Shown: positions 9,241-19,318 of the stretch, in pieces
How positions within the stretch are numbered: the stretch's first letter is position 1
Layout of the letters: each line of letters opens with the position of its first letter
NCBI GenBank assembly: GCA_947627725.1
Contig: CANQXE010000011.1
Coordinates: forward strand, 1 to 64,000
DNA length: 64,000 nucleotides
Reading direction: 5' to 3'
DNA from: an uncultured Clostridia bacterium
Lineage (GTDB): Bacteria > Bacillota > Clostridia > Oscillospirales > Acutalibacteraceae
The notes under the pieces: model-generated
The model's database searches: none
What the model was told of the DNA's origin: nothing
What the model saw: only the letters and a program-made list of their open reading frames with translations
Translations under genes and position numbers: made by a program

Positions 9241-11217
9241 TTATCCCTCCTTTTTCAAAAGCTCTGAATCCGGTGAAACTATGAAAGTAATATCACCGCT
9301 TTCCGAAAATCTGTCATAGATATTCCTGTACAGCCTGTACCCATTTATTGTAACATAATTATCGTCAATTTTAAAGACCTTATCTGAAAGCGAAGCAGTA
9401 AGTATACCGCCGTCACATTCTATTTTAATATGACTGCATACTGACATAATAATTTCTTCATCGGAAAGAAACTGAGCGTTTGGCAGAATTTCCGTGATTT
9501 TGCTTTCTTTATTATCAGAATTCAACACTAAAGCGTTATCAAAAATATCATGATCAGCAATATTCTCCAAAGTATAGCAGTCGCCTTTATCATCCGCATC
9601 AATAACAACAATGCTGTCTTTATCGTAAATGATAACCGCGCCGTTGCTTGAAACGGTAAGATAGGCATTTCTGTTATAACTGTAAACACTCAGGACGGTT
9701 GAAACGGCAAGCGTAACAACAATAAAAAATGATATAATTCTTACATCGGCTTTTGAAAAAATCAAAACCGAAACACCTGTAAGCAGTAATATGCCCGCAA
9801 TTGACAAACCGAAAATACTGTCGGAGATATCAAGATATAAAAATTCAAAATGTTCACGGGAAAAATTTGTAATTTTAATCAGCGCACCGAGTGAGAACGA
9901 AGCGACAGATTTCGGAATAAACGCTAAGAAAGGAACGCCGCAGAAAAGACACAGCAAAAATACAGAAATCAAAGCAATCTGCATAACGGGAACCGCAATA
10001 ATATTAAGAATTATTGAAAGAATACTTACATTACCGAAAAACAGCCACATAGCGGGAAATACGGCAATCAGCACACTTGCGCCTGTAAACAGGCCATCAT
10101 AAAAATATTTAATCATACTGTTTTTAGGTTTAATATATTCATCAAAGGCAGGCTTGATTACGGATAATCCTATAACAGCCGATGATGTTAAAACGGCACT
10201 TGCGTCTGTTACCGCAAACGGATTAAGGCAGATGATGAAAACAGCAAAGCCAAGAGAATTCAGTGTATCTGCTTTATTATTAAACAACCTTGAAAGCAGC
10301 ATAACGGTTATCATGATTCCCGCTCTTATGACCGATTTTGAATAATCCGCAACCCCTGAATATATAAGCAGAATGACCAGCGTTATAACGGTACTTAAAA
10401 TATTCGGAGTTCTTAGGAATTTCAAAACCGAATAAATAAAAACGCAGATAAGAGAAATATGCAGTCCCGAAACGGCTGTCATATGCGAAAGTCCGCAAAC
10501 TCTGAAAGAATCGTTAATATTTTCACTCAAAGTTCGTTTATCGCCTGTGAAAATCGACAGCGCAAGCCCCGCTTTCTCACCGTCAAGGTTATCTTCAATA
10601 ATTTCTTTAATTTTTAACCTCAGCTTGATTATGTAATAATTCAAAGGCTTATTATGGTTTGAAATTACGTCATAGTTAATCAGGCTCGCTCTGATATAGA
10701 TTCCGTCGCCGTAGTCACCGAAGGAATCAAAGCCGTTTTCGGCATAGCTGTAAAAGGAGAGCATACCTGATATATTATCATAACAATCGGCATATATTTT
10801 GGCTTTTGATTTGACCTTAAGCCGGATATTCTGCGGAGCGCCGGGCAAATCAATACTGCTTGTTCTGACGGTATAAATATAGCCGTCATCTGATTTTGTT
10901 TCAATATCTACTATTTGAAAATCAGCATACGCGGTTTCACCGTCAAGTGATTTCTGGGGCAAAACATTCGCCTGCATACAGAAAATAAAAATAAGACAGG
11001 CAAAAAGCATACTGCCGAATGTAACCGGCAGAACTTTACCCTGTCTCAGATTTTTTACCGACAGTGATACTATCAATAATATCACTGTCGGAATGAATAT
11101 AAATTTTACAAAATTAAAATCAACCGCATTCAGTACAATCAGAGTGATTGCAGATGAAAAACCGACAAACGCAAACACTCTTTTCATAGCTTCATTACTT
11201 AACAGGCTCCATAACAA
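9241..11217 (-). CDS. comEC: ComEC/Rec2-type competence membrane protein (start could be 11187, MKRVFAF)
   Basis: OB-like N-terminal region, multi-TM competence domain with HMTAVSGLHISL; C-terminal region lacks an HxHxDH motif. Confidence 0.85.
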   Translation of the reverse strand: MLWSLLSNEAMKRVFAFVGFSSAITLIVLNAVDFNFVKFIFIPTVILLIVSLSVKNLRQGKVLPVTFGSMLFACLIFIFCMQANVLPQKSLDGETAYADFQIVDIETKSDDGYIYTVRTSSIDLPGAPQNIRLKVKSKAKIYADCYDNISGMLSFYSYAENGFDSFGDYGDGIYIRASLINYDVISNHNKPLNYYIIKLRLKIKEIIEDNLDGEKAGLALSIFTGDKRTLSENINDSFRVCGLSHMTAVSGLHISLICVFIYSVLKFLRTPNILSTVITLVILLIYSGVADYSKSVIRAGIMITVMLLSRLFNNKADTLNSLGFAVFIICLNPFAVTDASAVLTSSAVIGLSVIKPAFDEYIKPKNSMIKYFYDGLFTGASVLIAVFPAMWLFFGNVSILSIILNIIAVPVMQIALISVFLLCLFCGVPFLAFIPKSVASFSLGALIKITNFSREHFEFLYLDISDSIFGLSIAGILLLTGVSVLIFSKADVRIISFFIVVTLAVSTVLSVYSYNRNAYLTVSSNGAVIIYDKDSIVVIDADDKGDCYTLENIADHDIFDNALVLNSDNKESKITEILPNAQFLSDEEIIMSVCSHIKIECDGGILTASLSDKVFKIDDNYVTINGYRLYRNIYDRFSESGDITFIVSPDSELLKKEG

Positions 11218-14200
11218 ATGAATATGCCTGCTTAACTCCTTTTTTCATAATATACGGTTCACGGACGAATGCCTGACCGGGCAGATCTCCTCCAACGCCG
11301 CAAAGCATATGGTCAATATTGAGTGTAGTAATATCCTCATACGGAATATCATTGATATGAGTAGCTTTCTCCAAGCCGTCGGTCGTGTAGTGATAAGCGG
11401 AAAAATTCAATGGATCATTAAAATACGCAGTAAATTTAAGTCCCCTGCCCTTTTTGTCGGTAATAGTCATATAGCGAATATCCGTCCTGTTTGAGGATTC
11501 CTGCGGACGCATATAGCGGTGCTCCAAATCGGTAACGGTTGAAGAATAAACGTCAATCTTTGCGCCCGTCTTTCTGTCACAATAGGTTGGAACAGGACCT
11601 CGTCCGTACCATTTAACATATTCCATTTCCTTCGGCAAGGTCATCTGATATCCGAATTTAACCATATTCGCGGTCGGTGTTGCCGAGTGATAAACATAAA
11701 TTCTTCCGTTTGGATAAATCCTATATGTTGCGATAGAATTCTTAAGCCCCGGCGTGCTGAATGCAATATGAATTTCAACCGTATTATCGCCGCCGGGTTT
11801 AGCAACTGTTTTAACGGCGCTTGTATGCTTTCCCGCTCTCTGCCATTTATAGTACGGATGAAACTTTGCCCACTGAGGAGTAAAATTCAAAAAGTCAATA
11901 TCGTTATCCGTAAGCGCGCGGAAATAGTTAGGCATTATAGGAGCGACAAGCATTTCTTTTCCGTCAACAACATAGCTTATTATCTTGCCGTTATCTACAA
12001 CTACTTTAACGCTGTCGTTTTCAACAGTAACCTTTTTACCCTTTACTGTAAATGTTAAATCGCCCTCATTTTCAGGCTGTACGGGCTGTGGCATCTCATT
12101 AATAATAAATTGGTCCCACGCAATTTCAAAATTAGATTTAAGACCGGGCGTTTTCTTTCTTGTGAAGAACGAAATGGTTAAAATAACCTCCTTATCTTTC
12201 GGAATACTGTCAACCGAATAAGGAATAGTAATAAAGGTTTCGGAGAGGGGTTCACACTCAAATTTATCAAGCTCGCCCGAATCAATAACTTCACCCTCTG
12301 CCTTAAGCACCCAAGCGCATTTATAGTTTGAAATATCTGTAAACAGGAACTTGTTTTTAACTCTGAATTTGCCCGCCATAAGGTCAAACGCTTCGGTTTT
12401 GATTTCCTGATAAACCTTTTTGACCTCGGTTATTTGCGGATGAGGCTTGCGGTCGGCGCCGATAATGCCGTTAGCGCAGAAATAGACATTAGAGCCGGTC
12501 ATTGCGGTAGTATTCGGAATATCAATAAATTTTTTAGGCTCCAGCTTTTCAAAGTCCGTGCCATAAAGATAATTATCATTACCGTTTTCATCCTTGACAT
12601 GAAGCGTCTGGTCAACAAAATCCCAGATAAAGCCGCCGCACATATTGTCATATTTCTCAAAATCGTCCATATACTCCTGAAAATTACCGAGCGAATTTTC
12701 CATTGAATGAGCATATTCACAGAGGACAATGGGCTTGCCCTCATACATTTCGGGAGTAATCGGCTTGCTGTCGGCGGCAAGCTGATTCGCAATATTATCA
12801 TAAAGAGAAATCTTAATTTCCTGCTTGTTACCGAGTTTTTCCATAATATCGGCAGTCGGATACATACGTGAAATTACATCGCTCTTTGTCTGGTCAAAGT
12901 CGCCTTCATAGTGAAACTGTCTTGTATCGTCGAGTTTAAGCGCTGCCTCTTTCATTTTCATAAAGTTATCGCCGTCGCCTGCCTCATTGCCGAGCGACCA
13001 CATAAAAACGCAGGGATTATTGCGGTCGCGCAGCACCATACGCTCCATACGGTCAACCACAGCGTCAGTCCACACAGGATTAGAACCGGGAACTCCCTTT
13101 CGTCTTACCCCGTGCGTTTCAAGGTCGCACTCATCCATTACATAAAATCCGTACTTATTGCACATTTCATAAAAATACGGATCATCCGGATAATGCGATG
13201 TACGGATAGAATTGATATTACTCTGTTTCATAATATCAAGGTCCTGTATGTACCTTTCCTTTGGTACTGCCCAGCCGTAATCGGGGTCAAAATCATGGCG
13301 GTTTACACCTCTTATCATAAGGGGCATACCGTTAAAATAAATCTTTTCTCCTTTAATCTCAACCTTTTTAAATCCGACCTTATACGTTTTTACAACGACC
13401 GTTTTACCGTCAAGTAAAATACGCATAACAAGCGTATATAGATTGGGCGTTTCCGCGGACCATTTTTTCGGAGCCTTGATTTTAGCGTTAAATTTGAGCT
13501 TTTCCTTACCGCCCGAAAGGTCGATTGTCTTTGTTCCGATTGCTATTTCTCTGCCTGTTGATGATATCAGCTTTGTGTCAACAGTGCATTCGCCTTTAAT
13601 GTTATTATAGTTTTCAAGGAAAATGTCAAGGCTTAAATCAGAGTCCTTATAATCAACATCAAAATCCGTTTTAAAATAAAAATCCCTCAGGCAAAGCTTT
13701 GATTCTGCATAAAGGTAAACCTCACGGTAAATACCGCAGAGCCACCACATATCCTGATCCTCTAAATATGTACCGTCGCTGTATCGGTAAACCTTTGCGC
13801 AAACAAGATTTTCTCCTTTTTTAAGAAGCTTGGTTACATTAAATTCGTGAGGCACCATTGAGCCTTGTGAGTAACCGGCAAATTCTCCGTTTACGTAAAC
13901 CTCAAGCGCAGATTTAACTGCGCCGAAATGGAGAAAAATCTCTCGTCCCTCAAAGCATTCATCAAGCTCAAAGGTCTTTCTGTAAAAGCCGATTTCCTGC
14001 ATATTATGGTCAATAGACGGAATTTTTGCCTTACTTCTGCTTATTGCCTTCGGGAATGTTGAGGCATAATAATACGGAACGGAATATCCCTCAGTCTGCC
14101 ACACTGACGGAACGCGTATTTCATCCCAAGAGCTTCCGTCAAATGAAGTAAGCTCAAAATTTTCAGGCTGGTTTTTAAGTCCTCTCTGCCAGTGAAACTG

Positions 14201-14344
14201 CCACATACCGTTAAGAGACTGCTTATATTTGCTCTCATCACCTGAAAGCGCCGACTCCTCGCTGTCAAACGGAAGCATCAAAGCGTGCCCGTCTTCTTTA
14301 TTCATTTTAAATACCGACGGGTCTTCCCATCTGAATTTAGCCAT
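11195..14344 (-). CDS. lacZ: beta-galactosidase, GH2 family
   Basis: 1049 aa; GVNRHDFDPDYG, SIRTSHYPDDPYFYE, WSLGNEAGDG, LCEYAHSMENSLGN motifs. Confidence 0.96.
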   Translation of the reverse strand: MAKFRWEDPSVFKMNKEDGHALMLPFDSEESALSGDESKYKQSLNGMWQFHWQRGLKNQPENFELTSFDGSSWDEIRVPSVWQTEGYSVPYYYASTFPKAISRSKAKIPSIDHNMQEIGFYRKTFELDECFEGREIFLHFGAVKSALEVYVNGEFAGYSQGSMVPHEFNVTKLLKKGENLVCAKVYRYSDGTYLEDQDMWWLCGIYREVYLYAESKLCLRDFYFKTDFDVDYKDSDLSLDIFLENYNNIKGECTVDTKLISSTGREIAIGTKTIDLSGGKEKLKFNAKIKAPKKWSAETPNLYTLVMRILLDGKTVVVKTYKVGFKKVEIKGEKIYFNGMPLMIRGVNRHDFDPDYGWAVPKERYIQDLDIMKQSNINSIRTSHYPDDPYFYEMCNKYGFYVMDECDLETHGVRRKGVPGSNPVWTDAVVDRMERMVLRDRNNPCVFMWSLGNEAGDGDNFMKMKEAALKLDDTRQFHYEGDFDQTKSDVISRMYPTADIMEKLGNKQEIKISLYDNIANQLAADSKPITPEMYEGKPIVLCEYAHSMENSLGNFQEYMDDFEKYDNMCGGFIWDFVDQTLHVKDENGNDNYLYGTDFEKLEPKKFIDIPNTTAMTGSNVYFCANGIIGADRKPHPQITEVKKVYQEIKTEAFDLMAGKFRVKNKFLFTDISNYKCAWVLKAEGEVIDSGELDKFECEPLSETFITIPYSVDSIPKDKEVILTISFFTRKKTPGLKSNFEIAWDQFIINEMPQPVQPENEGDLTFTVKGKKVTVENDSVKVVVDNGKIISYVVDGKEMLVAPIMPNYFRALTDNDIDFLNFTPQWAKFHPYYKWQRAGKHTSAVKTVAKPGGDNTVEIHIAFSTPGLKNSIATYRIYPNGRIYVYHSATPTANMVKFGYQMTLPKEMEYVKWYGRGPVPTYCDRKTGAKIDVYSSTVTDLEHRYMRPQESSNRTDIRYMTITDKKGRGLKFTAYFNDPLNFSAYHYTTDGLEKATHINDIPYEDITTLNIDHMLCGVGGDLPGQAFVREPYIMKKGVKQAYSFVMEPVK

Positions 14345-14411
14345 AATGGTACCTCCTTATAATAATATCCTTATAAATAATATTATACTTGAATGGAAAT
14401 AAAAGTCAATA

Positions 14412-14440
14412 TAGACAAGCCGTCGGTAATTTGCTATAAT
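14412..14440 (+). promoter_or_regulatory. sigma-A type promoter
   Basis: TAGACA-17-TATAAT upstream of the FemAB gene. Confidence 0.65.
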
Positions 14441-14478
14441 ATTTTCTTGAAAATAAATAATTATTTGGAGTTTAAATA

Positions 14479-15516
14479 ATGATAGTCAGAGTAAATAAAG
14501 ATAATCTTGAAGAATATGAAAGCTTTATTAAGCAGCATCCAAAGGGACTTTTTCAGCACTCGTCAAAGTGGGCTAAGGTTAAGGACGCCTGGAAATTTGA
14601 AGCAATTATGCTCAAAGAGGATAACGGAGAAATCAAAGGCTCAGCCTCTGTTCTTATTCGTTCAATTCCTGTAATAAAAAGTTCTCTTATGTACTGCTGC
14701 AGAGGCTTTGTCTGCGATGAAAATGATTTTGACACATTTGACAAGCTATTTGACGGCATACTTGAAATCGGGAAAGAGTACAATGCATACTGCCTTAAGA
14801 TTGACCCTGAAATTGTTATTGAAAATCAGGCGTATAAAAATCACGTATTGAGCAAGGGCTTTGTTGAGCTTAACCCCGGATGTATGGATTTTGAAAACGT
14901 ACAGCCCAGATTTGTTTACTGCTTTGATTATAACGGACTGAGTGAAGAGGAGCTGATGCTAACCTTCAAGTCTGACTACAGAAACAGGATAAGAAAGGCT
15001 CCTAAAAAAGGCGTTGAGGTTAAAATCTGCGGTAAAGAGGCCCTTGATGATTTTGTAAGAATAATGAGTGAAACAGGAGAGAGAGACGGATTTTCAACAA
15101 GACCTAAGTCTTATTTTGAAAAAATACTTGACTGTATGACCGATGACGCAAGGCTATATATGGCATATTATAACGGACAGGCTATTGCGGGAACAATCGC
15201 TATCAAATGGGGACATAATGTTATGAAATACCAGTACGGCGCGTCCTCAAACGCACACCGTAATGTTTATCCGAACTACGCGCTTCAATGGGCTATGATG
15301 CAATGGGGTATGGAATGCGGCTGCAAGGTTTATGATTTCGGCGGTATTTCTGGTGACTGCCAGAATCCCGATAATCCTCACTACGGTCTATGGAGATTCA
15401 AGCACGGCTTCGGCGGTTATATGAAAGAATTTGTAGGCGAGTTTGACTATGTAATTAACAAACCTATATACAAGCTTTATAATCTTGCAACAAAGGTTCT
15501 TGAAAAGATAAGGTAA
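14479..15516 (+). CDS. FemAB/FemX family peptidoglycan interpeptide-bridge aminoacyltransferase
   Basis: GLFQHSSKWAKVK, FKSDYRNRIRKAPKKGV, YQYGASSNAHRNVYPNYALQW, YDFGGISGD motifs. Confidence 0.9.
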   Translation: MIVRVNKDNLEEYESFIKQHPKGLFQHSSKWAKVKDAWKFEAIMLKEDNGEIKGSASVLIRSIPVIKSSLMYCCRGFVCDENDFDTFDKLFDGILEIGKEYNAYCLKIDPEIVIENQAYKNHVLSKGFVELNPGCMDFENVQPRFVYCFDYNGLSEEELMLTFKSDYRNRIRKAPKKGVEVKICGKEALDDFVRIMSETGERDGFSTRPKSYFEKILDCMTDDARLYMAYYNGQAIAGTIAIKWGHNVMKYQYGASSNAHRNVYPNYALQWAMMQWGMECGCKVYDFGGISGDCQNPDNPHYGLWRFKHGFGGYMKEFVGEFDYVINKPIYKLYNLATKVLEKIR

Positions 15517-15520
15517 ATAT

Positions 15521-16594
15521 ATGAGCAGATATGTAATTGACAAAAAGCTACTTGATGAAAATATTAAAATTGTTAAAGAAAAGGCAGGAGTTCCCGTAAT
15601 CGCAGTTGTCAAGGGAAACGGCTACGGTTTCGGCATTAAGGAATTTACTGAAATACTCAGGGAAAACGGCATAAGGACTTTCGCTGTTACTGAGGTCGAC
15701 GATATTACGCAGTTAAGAGAAATTCTTATTGACGAGGACATTCTTGTAATGCGTTCAACAGGAATTGAAGCCGAAGCTGAAATTATCGCAAAAAACAACT
15801 GCATTGCGACAATCGGCTCGCTTAACTCCGCCAAGGTTATGGACGGGGTATCACGAACGCTCGGTGTAAAAACAAAATGCTATCTTAAAATAGACACAGG
15901 TATGGGGCGTTACGGTTTTATGCCCAACGAGGTTGAGGACGCTGTAAAATGCTATGACTTTGAAAATTTGGAATTTATCGGAGCGTATACTCACTTTTCG
16001 TCAGCATTTACTAATGAAAGACTGACGAAAGCACAGCTTGCCCTTTTTAAAGACACGATGACGCAGATTGAAAAGACCGGTAAAAATATCGGTATTCTGC
16101 ACGCAAGCAACTCCCCCGCCCTTTTTAATGTTGATAATGTCTGCCTCGACAGTGTAAGAATCGGCTCAGCCTTTACAGGCAGAGTAATTACAAAAAGCAA
16201 AACAAAGCTTAACAGGCTCGGCTCTCTTGAGGCTGATGTCATTGAGATTAAAACAGTTCCCGCCGGCTACTCAATCGGCTATAACGGACTTTATACCACA
16301 AAGAGAGAAACAAAAATCGCGATTGTTCCGATAGGTCACTACGACGGCTTCGGACTGACTAAGGAAAAGGAAAACGCTGATTTACATTCTGTCCTTTCAC
16401 AGCTTAAAAAATATCTTAAAAAAGAGCGTATTTATGTTAAAATTAACGGAAGAATGTACAGCGTTATCGGCGAAATCGGTCTTTCTCATACCGCAGTTGA
16501 CGTTACGGGAAGCGATGTAAAGGTCGGAGATTTGGCAAGCGTTGATATATCGCCTCTTATGGTTAATCCGAGAATACCAAGGGTTTATAAATAA
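15521..16594 (+). CDS. alr: alanine racemase family PLP enzyme (substrate Ala vs Ser unresolved)
   Basis: VIAVVKGNGYGFG PLP-lysine motif, KIDTGMGRYGF, VPIGHYDGFG. Confidence 0.85.
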   Translation: MSRYVIDKKLLDENIKIVKEKAGVPVIAVVKGNGYGFGIKEFTEILRENGIRTFAVTEVDDITQLREILIDEDILVMRSTGIEAEAEIIAKNNCIATIGSLNSAKVMDGVSRTLGVKTKCYLKIDTGMGRYGFMPNEVEDAVKCYDFENLEFIGAYTHFSSAFTNERLTKAQLALFKDTMTQIEKTGKNIGILHASNSPALFNVDNVCLDSVRIGSAFTGRVITKSKTKLNRLGSLEADVIEIKTVPAGYSIGYNGLYTTKRETKIAIVPIGHYDGFGLTKEKENADLHSVLSQLKKYLKKERIYVKINGRMYSVIGEIGLSHTAVDVTGSDVKVGDLASVDISPLMVNPRIPRVYK

Positions 16595-16627
16595 CAACCA
16601 CTAACAAAAATATAAGCAGAAAAAGCA

Positions 16628-16653
16628 AGACGGACGCACCGGCGTCCGTCTTA
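16628..16653. terminator. bidirectional intrinsic terminator
   Basis: AAGACGGACGC accg GCGTCCGTCTT hairpin between convergent genes. Confidence 0.75.
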
Positions 16654-17316
16654 TATTTTCAGCGTTTTAAGGTATTCCTTTTTATCCTTCTCCACTCTGT
16701 ATGATTCGCAGATTTTCTGAATTGTTTTATTATGTACCCATATGGGCAGTTTTCTGCTCTCGATAAATTGAAGCGTCTTATTTTCATATTTGACATATGC
16801 GGTTGAAAGAGCCCACGCAACCGCCATATTCACATAATAATATTCAGATTTTATTTCAGATAAAATTTTCAAAGACTTATCAATATAATCATCAGTAAGG
16901 AAATAGTCCATTATCATAACAACCGCAAAGCGGATTTCATATTCCCCTCCCGAAAGATATGGCTGTAAAAAACTCCAGATCTCTTCCCTATTCTTCTCGG
17001 TGAACTTAAAGGTGGAGCAGGCGCAGTCACAGACCGCCCAGTTGTCAATGAGAGGAATGAAGTCCGCTAATTCCTGAAGATGAGCTTTTATGCCGCACTT
17101 TCTGTAACCGATTATAAAGCCCTTTATCATTCGTTCTTCATAATACTCGCACAAAACCTCAGCATTTTCTTTAACAGCCTGTCTCGCAATTTTACGCAGG
17201 ACAGGCACTCGCACACCGATTATTTTATCAGGCGGGATATCAGGTATCAGCTTAGAATGAAATGCCTTATAGTCCAAATCGCGGTTCTTAAACAGCTCTT
17301 CCCTTACGTTCATCAC
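16651..17316 (-). CDS. DNA alkylation repair (AlkD-like HEAT repeat) protein
   Basis: GVRVPVLRKIARQ, FIPLIDNWAVCDCACSTFKF, YVNMAVAWALS motifs. Confidence 0.88.
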   Translation of the reverse strand: MMNVREELFKNRDLDYKAFHSKLIPDIPPDKIIGVRVPVLRKIARQAVKENAEVLCEYYEERMIKGFIIGYRKCGIKAHLQELADFIPLIDNWAVCDCACSTFKFTEKNREEIWSFLQPYLSGGEYEIRFAVVMIMDYFLTDDYIDKSLKILSEIKSEYYYVNMAVAWALSTAYVKYENKTLQFIESRKLPIWVHNKTIQKICESYRVEKDKKEYLKTLKI

Positions 17317-18560
17317 AAATATTCCTTTAGCTCTATTAATCTTTTATCCTTTGAGGTAACTATATTCTCACTGATTTCACACTCTATTGAGACTGTATCA
17401 ATCAGCTTGGGATTTCTCACTTCAAGCCCGTTATCTTTGTATCTTATAATATTATTAATTCCGCCGAGCGCTTTTACAAACGGAGTAAGCCTTGTCGGTA
17501 TATAGTAGTTAAGCGAGTCGGAAATGCCATGCTTTTCAAAACTGAATTTGAATATAAAATATCCTATTGCTACAAAAACAACACCGCCTGCAAGCAGGTA
17601 AACGGGATTGTTAAGATTCATTATCATTTCAATCATTCCGCCGTTAAAAGTGTAACCGATTCCAAGCTTAAGAACATATGCCGACAGATAAGCTATTGCT
17701 CCGATAAAAAGAACCGAGAAAAATAAAAACGGACTTTCAAGAAATAAAAACAGCAGAAGTATACTGATATTTCCGCTGACCACAGCGCCGACAGTTACCG
17801 CAAGCAGAATGTACCTCTGCGCTCCTTTCAGTGTAAAAAAGAGTGATAGCGCTATTCCTGCAAGAGCAAACAGGAGAAAATAATGACCGGAGAGATACGC
17901 CGAAACAAGCTCCCCGCTATATCCCGAGACAAATAAATCCTTAACGCCTGTTACAATTTCACCGCCGTAAACAACCGATCCGCCATAGCTTTTATAAAAA
18001 ATCATATCCTTAAGCGTATCAATACCGAACAAGGATAAAATATTATCCGTTACACTGAAAAGCACGGGTGAAAAAAGTCCTTTGCCTGAAATCAGGCGTG
18101 AGAGCGACATAATGAAATTATTCCAGTAGTCAATGACATATCCTATAAGAATGCCTGATAAAATTGCGCAAATCATTGTGAGCGAGAGAGCAAGCGCCTG
18201 ATCAAACCTGTTAAAGCAGTATGCGCAAAAAACAGCGACAATTATACCCAAAATATAAGGAGTACCCTCTTCATAGAACGAAGAAACAGCCGTATTGACA
18301 ACAGCAAGACAAAGCACGCTCCAAAACGCTGAAAAAGCAGTCCTTTTATGTGTAAGCTCAAGCGTTATAAAATAGCAGAAAGCATAGCCCGACAGTCTGT
18401 ATAAAAGCTCTGAAAAATTATAGAAAATCATTTCGCTTTCAAGGCTGATATTATTCATTATAAGCTGAAGCACTTCGGCAATAATAAGAAAAACCGAGCA
18501 GATTATAAACGGGAACAGTGACGCTGTCTGTAATTTATTTATACCATTAAAAAATCTCAT
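17313..18560 (-). CDS. polytopic membrane protein of unknown function
   Basis: 415 aa, about 10 hydrophobic segments, overlaps the downstream CDS by 4 nt. Confidence 0.7.
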   Translation of the reverse strand: MRFFNGINKLQTASLFPFIICSVFLIIAEVLQLIMNNISLESEMIFYNFSELLYRLSGYAFCYFITLELTHKRTAFSAFWSVLCLAVVNTAVSSFYEEGTPYILGIIVAVFCAYCFNRFDQALALSLTMICAILSGILIGYVIDYWNNFIMSLSRLISGKGLFSPVLFSVTDNILSLFGIDTLKDMIFYKSYGGSVVYGGEIVTGVKDLFVSGYSGELVSAYLSGHYFLLFALAGIALSLFFTLKGAQRYILLAVTVGAVVSGNISILLLFLFLESPFLFFSVLFIGAIAYLSAYVLKLGIGYTFNGGMIEMIMNLNNPVYLLAGGVVFVAIGYFIFKFSFEKHGISDSLNYYIPTRLTPFVKALGGINNIIRYKDNGLEVRNPKLIDTVSIECEISENIVTSKDKRLIELKEYL

Positions 18561-18589
18561 ACCATCATTATGTGCAATAATGATGGTAT
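18559..18589 (-). promoter_or_regulatory. 13-bp perfect hairpin spanning the start codon of the 17313..18560 CDS
   Basis: ATACCATCATTAT gtgca ATAATGATGGTAT; on the - strand followed by GAGATTTTTTAA. Confidence 0.6.
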
Positions 18590-18597
18590 CAATTCAA

Positions 18598-19302
18598 TTA
18601 TCTGTTAATATCTTTAAAATGATTTTGAAACAGCGGATTATGAATAATTGACTCACAATTATCACCCGCAACAATTAAATGGTCAATAAAATTAATCTTC
18701 ATATCACGAAGCATATTCAGCAGTCTGAATGTAAAATCAATATCCTCTCCCGAAGCGTACGCACTTCCGCTCGGATGATTATGGGCTATCAAAACGTATG
18801 CGGCATTGTCCCTGAGAGCATTATTAATAATCGCTCTGCTGTCAATATTCGTTCCGCTAACACAGCCCCTGCTTATAACATATTTATTTATGATTGAGCC
18901 GTCATTTCTTGAAGTCACCTCAATCAGCACCTCAACGACCTCATTTGACAGCTCATTAACGCAGTATTCGCAAGCGTCATTGAAATTTATTATTCTTTTT
19001 ATGTTCTTATTTCTGTTTTTCGTAATCCTGTCATTCAGTTTTTTAACCGATGAAATCGCAATGGCGGTTGATTCGCCAATACCTTTAACAGTCATAAGGT
19101 CCTGAGGAGAGGCGCTGATAACTCCTTCAAGCGAGCCGAATTTATTAATCAGGTCATATGCAAGCGGTTTGACATCACGTCTCGGAATTATAACAGACAG
19201 AAATATTTCAAGCAGATTATGGTCAGGCGCGTTATCCATACCGCCGGAAAGATATGTATCTCTCATTCTTTTTCTATGACCTTCCCTGCTCAAGTCCGAC
19301 AT
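18598..19302 (-). CDS. radC: RadC/JAB-domain protein
   Basis: HhH region LMTVKGIGESTAIAISS and LIAHNHPSGSAYASGED JAMM motif; start taken at MSDLSREGHRKRMRD. Confidence 0.92.
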   Translation of the reverse strand: MSDLSREGHRKRMRDTYLSGGMDNAPDHNLLEIFLSVIIPRRDVKPLAYDLINKFGSLEGVISASPQDLMTVKGIGESTAIAISSVKKLNDRITKNRNKNIKRIINFNDACEYCVNELSNEVVEVLIEVTSRNDGSIINKYVISRGCVSGTNIDSRAIINNALRDNAAYVLIAHNHPSGSAYASGEDIDFTFRLLNMLRDMKINFIDHLIVAGDNCESIIHNPLFQNHFKDINR

Positions 19303-19318
19303 AATAAACGCTCCTTTT

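Noticed and set aside
12911-13417. 168-aa antisense ORF inside lacZ
   Set aside because: Shadow ORF of a GH2 gene, no recognisable domain or SD.
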